From Amycolatopsis sp. MtRt-6 (GTDB taxonomy: Bacteria; Actinomycetota; Actinomycetes; Mycobacteriales; Pseudonocardiaceae): a stretch of 64,000 nt of DNA. Below the pieces are notes generated by a model. That model saw nothing but the letters and a program-made list of their open reading frames with translations. It was not told the origin of the DNA and searched no databases. The stretch lies in NCBI RefSeq assembly GCF_017308975.1, contig NZ_JADWPD010000009.1, positions 177,093 to 241,092 on the forward strand, written 5' to 3'. A program made the translations under genes and the position numbers. Within the stretch, counting starts at the first letter, position 1, and every line of letters starts with the position of its first letter. Positions 60,468-64,000 of this stretch are shown here, piece after piece.

Positions 60468-63203
60468 GTGGAGATCCTCACCGACGCCGCCACGCTCGCG
60501 CTGTACACGACCGACGCCTCCAACTACCGCCACGTGCCCCGCGGCGTGGTGCTGCCGCGGACCGTCGACGACGTCGTCGCGGCGGTCGCCGCCGCCCGCG
60601 ATCGTGACCTGCCGGTGATCGCCCGCGGCGGCGGCACGAGCGTCGCCGGGAACGCGTGCGGGCCGGGGCTGGTGATCGACACGTCCAGGCACCTCGGCGG
60701 GGTGCTCTCGGTGGACCCGTCGGCGCGGCTGGCGCGCGTGCTGCCGGGCACGGTGCTCGACGACCTGCAGGCCGTCGCGGCCCCGCACGGCCTGCGGTTC
60801 GGCCCGGACCCGTCGACGCACAGCCGCTGCACGCTCGGCGGGATGATCGGCAACAACGCGTGCGGCTCCCACTCGGTGGCGTGGGGGCGCACGGTCGACG
60901 TCGTCCGCTCCCTCGAGGTCCTGCTCTACGACGGCACGCGGCTGCGGATCGGCCCGGACGAACCCACCGAGGGGCGGATCTTCGACGAGCTGCGCGCGCT
61001 GGTGCGCGACAACCTGGCGGTGCTGCGCAAGGAACTCTCGACGTGGCCGCGTCGCGTGTCCGGCTACGGGCTCGAACACCTGTTGCCGGAGAACGGCTTC
61101 GACGTCGCCAAGGCCCTGGTGGGCAGCGAGGGCACCTGCGTGACGATCCTCGAAGCGACGGTTTCGCTCGCCGAGCTGCCGCGCGAGAAGGTGCTCGCGG
61201 TGCTCGGCTTTCCGTCCGACATCGCGGCGGCCGACGCGGTGCCGTCGATCCTGCCGTGGTCGCCGCTGACCGTCGAAGGCGTGGACGCCGAGCTGGTCGC
61301 GATGCTCCCCGGGCGGGCCGGCGACCTTCCGCCGGGCGGGGCGTGGCTGTTCGTCGAGCTGGCCGGCGACGACCCGGCCGCGCGGGCCCGTTCACTGGCG
61401 GCTTCGCTCGATCTCACCGGCTTCGCGATCCTCGACGACCTGGCCGCGCAACGCCGGCTGTGGCGCATCCGCGAGGAAGGCGCCGGGCTCGCGACGCGGC
61501 TCGCCGACGGGTCGGAGGCGTGGCCGGGCTGGGAGGACGCCGCCGTCCCGCCCGAGCGGCTCGGCGCGTACCTGCGCGAGTTCAAGGAGCTCATGCGCGC
61601 GCACGGCCGTCGCAGTGTGGTCTACGGCCACTACGGCGAAGGCTGCCTGCACCTGCGGCTGGACTTCGACCTGCTGTCCGCGTCCGGCGTGGCGGGCTTC
61701 CGGCGGTTCCTGGAGGAAGCCGCGGACCTCGTCGCGGCGCACGGCGGCTCGCTGTCCGGGGAGCACGGCGACGGCCAGGCACGCTCGGAGCTGCTGTCCC
61801 GGATGTACAGCCGGGAGATGCTGGACGTCTTCGCGCGGTTCAAGGCGATCTTCGACCCGGCCGGCCGGATGAACCCCGGCATCCTGGTGGCGCCCCGGCC
61901 GATCGACGCGGACCTGCGCGTGCGGTCGACGTCGAAGTCCTTCGAGGACAGTGTGTTCCTCGGCTACCCGGAGGACCGGGGGAGTTTCGGCCAGGCGATG
62001 CGGCGCTGCGTCGGCGTGGGGAAGTGCCGCAACACCAGTGGTGGCGGCGTGATGTGCCCGAGCTACCGGGCCACCCGCGAGGAGAAGCACTCGACGCGCG
62101 GCCGGGCGCACCTGCTCGCCGAGATGATCAACGGCGAAGTGGTCAAGGACGGCTGGCGTTCGTCGGAAGTGCGCGAAGCACTCGATTTGTGCCTGTCCTG
62201 CAAGGGATGTCTCTCCGACTGCCCGGTCGACGTCGACATGGCGACGTACAAGGCCGAGTTCCTGCACCAGCACTACCGGCGGCGGCTGCGGCCGGCGTCG
62301 CACTACTCGATGGGCTGGCTGCCGCTGTGGCTGCGGGTCAGCGGTTTTGCTCCGCGCTTGGCCAACGCTGTCGGACGGTCTCGCTTGGCGGCCCTGGTGA
62401 AGCGGCTCGGCGGAATCGCGCCGGAACGCTCGCTGCCGACCTTCGCTCCTTCCCCTTTCACGTCGTCGCGCGCGGATCTCCGGCGCCGGGCGACGGGGGA
62501 GCGTCGCGTGGTGCTGTGGCCGGATTCGTTCAACAACTACCTGACGCCATCGGTGCTCGACGCCGCCCACGAGGTGCTCACCGCGGCCGGGTACGACGTC
62601 GTGCTGCCGGACCGAGGAGTCTGTTGTGGACTGACGTGGGTGTCGACCGGCCAGCTCGGCGTCGCGCGGCGCGTCCTGGACCGGACCCTTTCCGTGCTGG
62701 CGCCTTACCTGGAGGACGGCTACGAGGTCGCGGGCCTGGAACCGAGCTGCACGGCGTTGTTCCGCGGCGACCTGCCCGCACTCATGCCGGGCGACGCACG
62801 CGCGGAACTGCTGGCTTCGCGGACGTTCACGTTCGCCGAGCTGCTGGAGCGGGCGCCGATCCCGTTCGCGGCGCTCGACGTCGACGCGATCACGCAGGTG
62901 CACTGCCACCAGCACGCGGTCCTCGGCTTCGGCGCCGACGAGTCCGCGCTGCAGGCCGCGGGTGTCCGCAACACCACCCTGGACTCGGGCTGCTGCGGCC
63001 TGGCGGGCAACTTCGGCTTCGAGCGCGGCCACTACGACGTCTCGAAGGCCGTGGCGGAGGACCGGATGCTGCCCGCGATCCGCGCGGCCGCCCCGGACAC
63101 CGTGGTGGTGTCCGACGGCTTCAGCTGCCGGACGCAGATCGCCCAGGAGTCGGGCCGGACACCGGTGCACCTGGCGGAACTGCTGCGGCGCGCGCTGCCG
63201 TGA
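60468..63203 (+). CDS. Fused FAD-linked oxidase and Fe-S (GlcD/GlcF-like) protein
   Basis: 911 aa. FAD_binding_4 (about 20-200) with PVIARGGGTSVAGNACG and GGMIGNNACGSHS; FAD-oxidase C domain (about 210-455) with YGHYGEGCLHLRLD and SGEHGDGQ; 4Fe-4S pair (CVGVGKC...MCPSY near 515-530 and CLSCKGCLSDCPVD near 575-588); then two CCG domains (VCCGLTW near 716, SGCCGLAG near 838). This fused form resembles D-lactate or glycolate dehydrogenases passing electrons to quinone. Substrate not provable. GTG start without a clear ribosome-binding site; TTGAAT 6 nt upstream may be a -10. Confidence 0.92.
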   Translation: MEILTDAATLALYTTDASNYRHVPRGVVLPRTVDDVVAAVAAARDRDLPVIARGGGTSVAGNACGPGLVIDTSRHLGGVLSVDPSARLARVLPGTVLDDLQAVAAPHGLRFGPDPSTHSRCTLGGMIGNNACGSHSVAWGRTVDVVRSLEVLLYDGTRLRIGPDEPTEGRIFDELRALVRDNLAVLRKELSTWPRRVSGYGLEHLLPENGFDVAKALVGSEGTCVTILEATVSLAELPREKVLAVLGFPSDIAAADAVPSILPWSPLTVEGVDAELVAMLPGRAGDLPPGGAWLFVELAGDDPAARARSLAASLDLTGFAILDDLAAQRRLWRIREEGAGLATRLADGSEAWPGWEDAAVPPERLGAYLREFKELMRAHGRRSVVYGHYGEGCLHLRLDFDLLSASGVAGFRRFLEEAADLVAAHGGSLSGEHGDGQARSELLSRMYSREMLDVFARFKAIFDPAGRMNPGILVAPRPIDADLRVRSTSKSFEDSVFLGYPEDRGSFGQAMRRCVGVGKCRNTSGGGVMCPSYRATREEKHSTRGRAHLLAEMINGEVVKDGWRSSEVREALDLCLSCKGCLSDCPVDVDMATYKAEFLHQHYRRRLRPASHYSMGWLPLWLRVSGFAPRLANAVGRSRLAALVKRLGGIAPERSLPTFAPSPFTSSRADLRRRATGERRVVLWPDSFNNYLTPSVLDAAHEVLTAAGYDVVLPDRGVCCGLTWVSTGQLGVARRVLDRTLSVLAPYLEDGYEVAGLEPSCTALFRGDLPALMPGDARAELLASRTFTFAELLERAPIPFAALDVDAITQVHCHQHAVLGFGADESALQAAGVRNTTLDSGCCGLAGNFGFERGHYDVSKAVAEDRMLPAIRAAAPDTVVVSDGFSCRTQIAQESGRTPVHLAELLRRALP

Positions 63204-63767
63204 TCACTCGGCGCGTTCCAGCAGCGTCCGCACGGCGGTGACGACGAGCCTGACGATGTCGTCGGGGTCGGCGCCGGCCAGCGGCTGCTTGCCGGTGAGC
63301 TCGCGGACCACCCCGATGCCCATCAGCCAGGCCAGCGCGAGGTCGGCGCGCAGCTCGGCGTCCGGGGCGTCGGTCAGCGAGGCGAGGATCCGGGTGTACT
63401 CGTCGCCGATCTCCGCGCGCAGCACGGCCCCGACGTCGCCGCTGCCCGACGAGCGCAGGTACGTCTCCAGCGTGCGGTTCCGGTCGCCGCCCGGCTCGAG
63501 CATGCTGCGCAGCGACGCGCTGAGCAGCCGCTCCGGCGGGTGCGTTTCGAGGTGCTCGCGCCCGCTGCGGGCGATGGCCGCCTCGAACAGCGCTTCCTTG
63601 CTGCCGAAGTAGCGGAAGAGCAGCGCCTGGTTGACCCCGGCCAGATCGGCGATCTCCCGCACGGTCGTCCGGTCGAAGCCGCGCTCGGCGAACAGCTTCG
63701 CGCCGGCGTCGAGCAACGCCTGCCGCGTCGCGGCCGCGTCCCGCCGGCGGCCAGGCTGCTCACTCAT
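63204..63767 (-). CDS. TetR-family transcriptional regulator
   Basis: 187 aa. N-terminal HTH (about 12-60): ALLDAGAKLFAERGFDRTTVREIADLAG and NQALLFRYFGSKEALFE. The C-terminal ligand domain is not assigned. A minus-strand -10 TAGCCT lies 6 nt before the ATG, so the transcript is leaderless. Its stop directly abuts the stop of the convergent FAD/Fe-S oxidase gene with no intergenic base. Target not identifiable. Confidence 0.93.
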   Translation of the reverse strand: MSEQPGRRRDAAATRQALLDAGAKLFAERGFDRTTVREIADLAGVNQALLFRYFGSKEALFEAAIARSGREHLETHPPERLLSASLRSMLEPGGDRNRTLETYLRSSGSGDVGAVLRAEIGDEYTRILASLTDAPDAELRADLALAWLMGIGVVRELTGKQPLAGADPDDIVRLVVTAVRTLLERAE

Positions 63768-63773
63768 CGGAGC

Positions 63774-63779
63774 AGGCTA
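63774..63779 (-). promoter_or_regulatory. -10 box (TAGCCT) of the TetR gene, leaderless
   Basis: The minus-strand TAGCCT ends 6 nt before ATG 63767, within the 37-nt gap to the ferredoxin gene. Confidence 0.5.
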
Positions 63780-63804
63780 ACCGGCGCGGCGGGACTCGAC
63801 AGCG

Positions 63805-64000
63805 CTAGCCGCCGGAAACGCGGATCGCGGCGGCCGGGCAGGTCAGTTCCGCCTGTCGGACGGCGTCCTCCTGCTCGGCCGGCGGCTCGGCGGCGAGCAG
63901 GACGACCGTGCCGTCGTCCTCGTTCTGGTCGAACGTCTCCGGCGCGAGCAGCACGCACTGGCCGGAGGAGACGCAGCTTCCCGTGTCGACGGTGATCTTC
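63805..64000 (-). CDS. Ferredoxin (3Fe-4S type), 5' end cut by the window
   Basis: The last 64 codons of a small ferredoxin. CVSSGQC holds two cluster cysteines with Ser where a 4Fe-4S protein has a third, then ETFDQNEDDGTV, and a C-terminal TCPAAAIRV with the last Cys. This C-x5-C...CP arrangement fits actinobacterial [3Fe-4S] ferredoxins that donate electrons to cytochrome P450s. A P450 may lie beyond the window (inference). Confidence 0.88.
   Translation of the reverse strand, partial: KITVDTGSCVSSGQCVLLAPETFDQNEDDGTVVLLAAEPPAEQEDAVRQAELTCPAAAIRVSGG

Overview
The window comes from a very GC-rich actinomycete chromosome. GTG starts are common, adjacent genes often share an ATGA or GTGA stop/start, and many promoters look leaderless (a TANNNT box 6-8 nt before the start codon). 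An Emb-type arabinosyltransferase, a DUF6191-like membrane protein, a valine-dehydrogenase-type enzyme and an imine-reductase-like gene suggest a Pseudonocardiaceae member, Amycolatopsis being my best guess. This is inference: there is no rRNA to place it. I see no prophage, CRISPR array or tRNA. The only mobile element is one solo TnpB unit.

The dominant theme is aerobic (late cobalt insertion) cobalamin synthesis, spread over about 33 kb in several transcription units. They are cobN behind a cobalamin riboswitch (2705-6464, -), cobG-cobH-cobIJ (10256-13433, +), cobL-cobM-oxidoreductase-cobK-bluB (21780-17462, -), chlID/cobO/cobB/cobC (21848-26748, +), cobU (31266, -) with cobT-cobS (30650-28897, -), cobD-cobQ (31302-33715, +), and the riboswitch-controlled cobalt uptake pair cbtB-cbtA (35640-34534, -). 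Together they cover precorrin-2 to precorrin-3B, ring contraction, C-methylations, reduction, cobalt insertion, adenosylation, amidation, aminopropanol attachment, DMB synthesis and nucleotide loop assembly. cobA (uroporphyrinogen III methyltransferase) and cobF are not in the window. A Gfo/Idh/MocA oxidoreductase is locked by 4-bp overlaps between cobM and cobK.

Unrelated genes sit between these units. They are a GT39 transferase with a two-component system (1-2665), a secreted small protein, an ABC-2 exporter with an XRE regulator and an operator that covers divergent -10 boxes (7364-10251), a DUF4097 protein and the arabinosyltransferase (13430-17443), a VOC protein, a WYL regulator, and a sigma factor with a membrane partner (26831-28858).

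From 35.7 kb the content changes. It holds a TnpB nuclease with its omega-RNA right end against the start of a ROK gene, a DyP peroxidase, a GlxA-type regulator divergent from an imine-reductase-like enzyme, a GbsR-like regulator with a 26-bp palindrome and an LCM-type methyltransferase, glutamate synthase gltBD, YigZ, GNAT, a small Cys-rich protein, Lrp divergent from an amino-acid dehydrogenase, a complete livFGHMK operon, a PHP phosphoesterase, a second two-component system, a fused FAD/Fe-S oxidase, a TetR regulator and a 5'-truncated ferredoxin. Terminator-like hairpins lie between several convergent pairs. Other convergent pairs overlap or abut with no gap.
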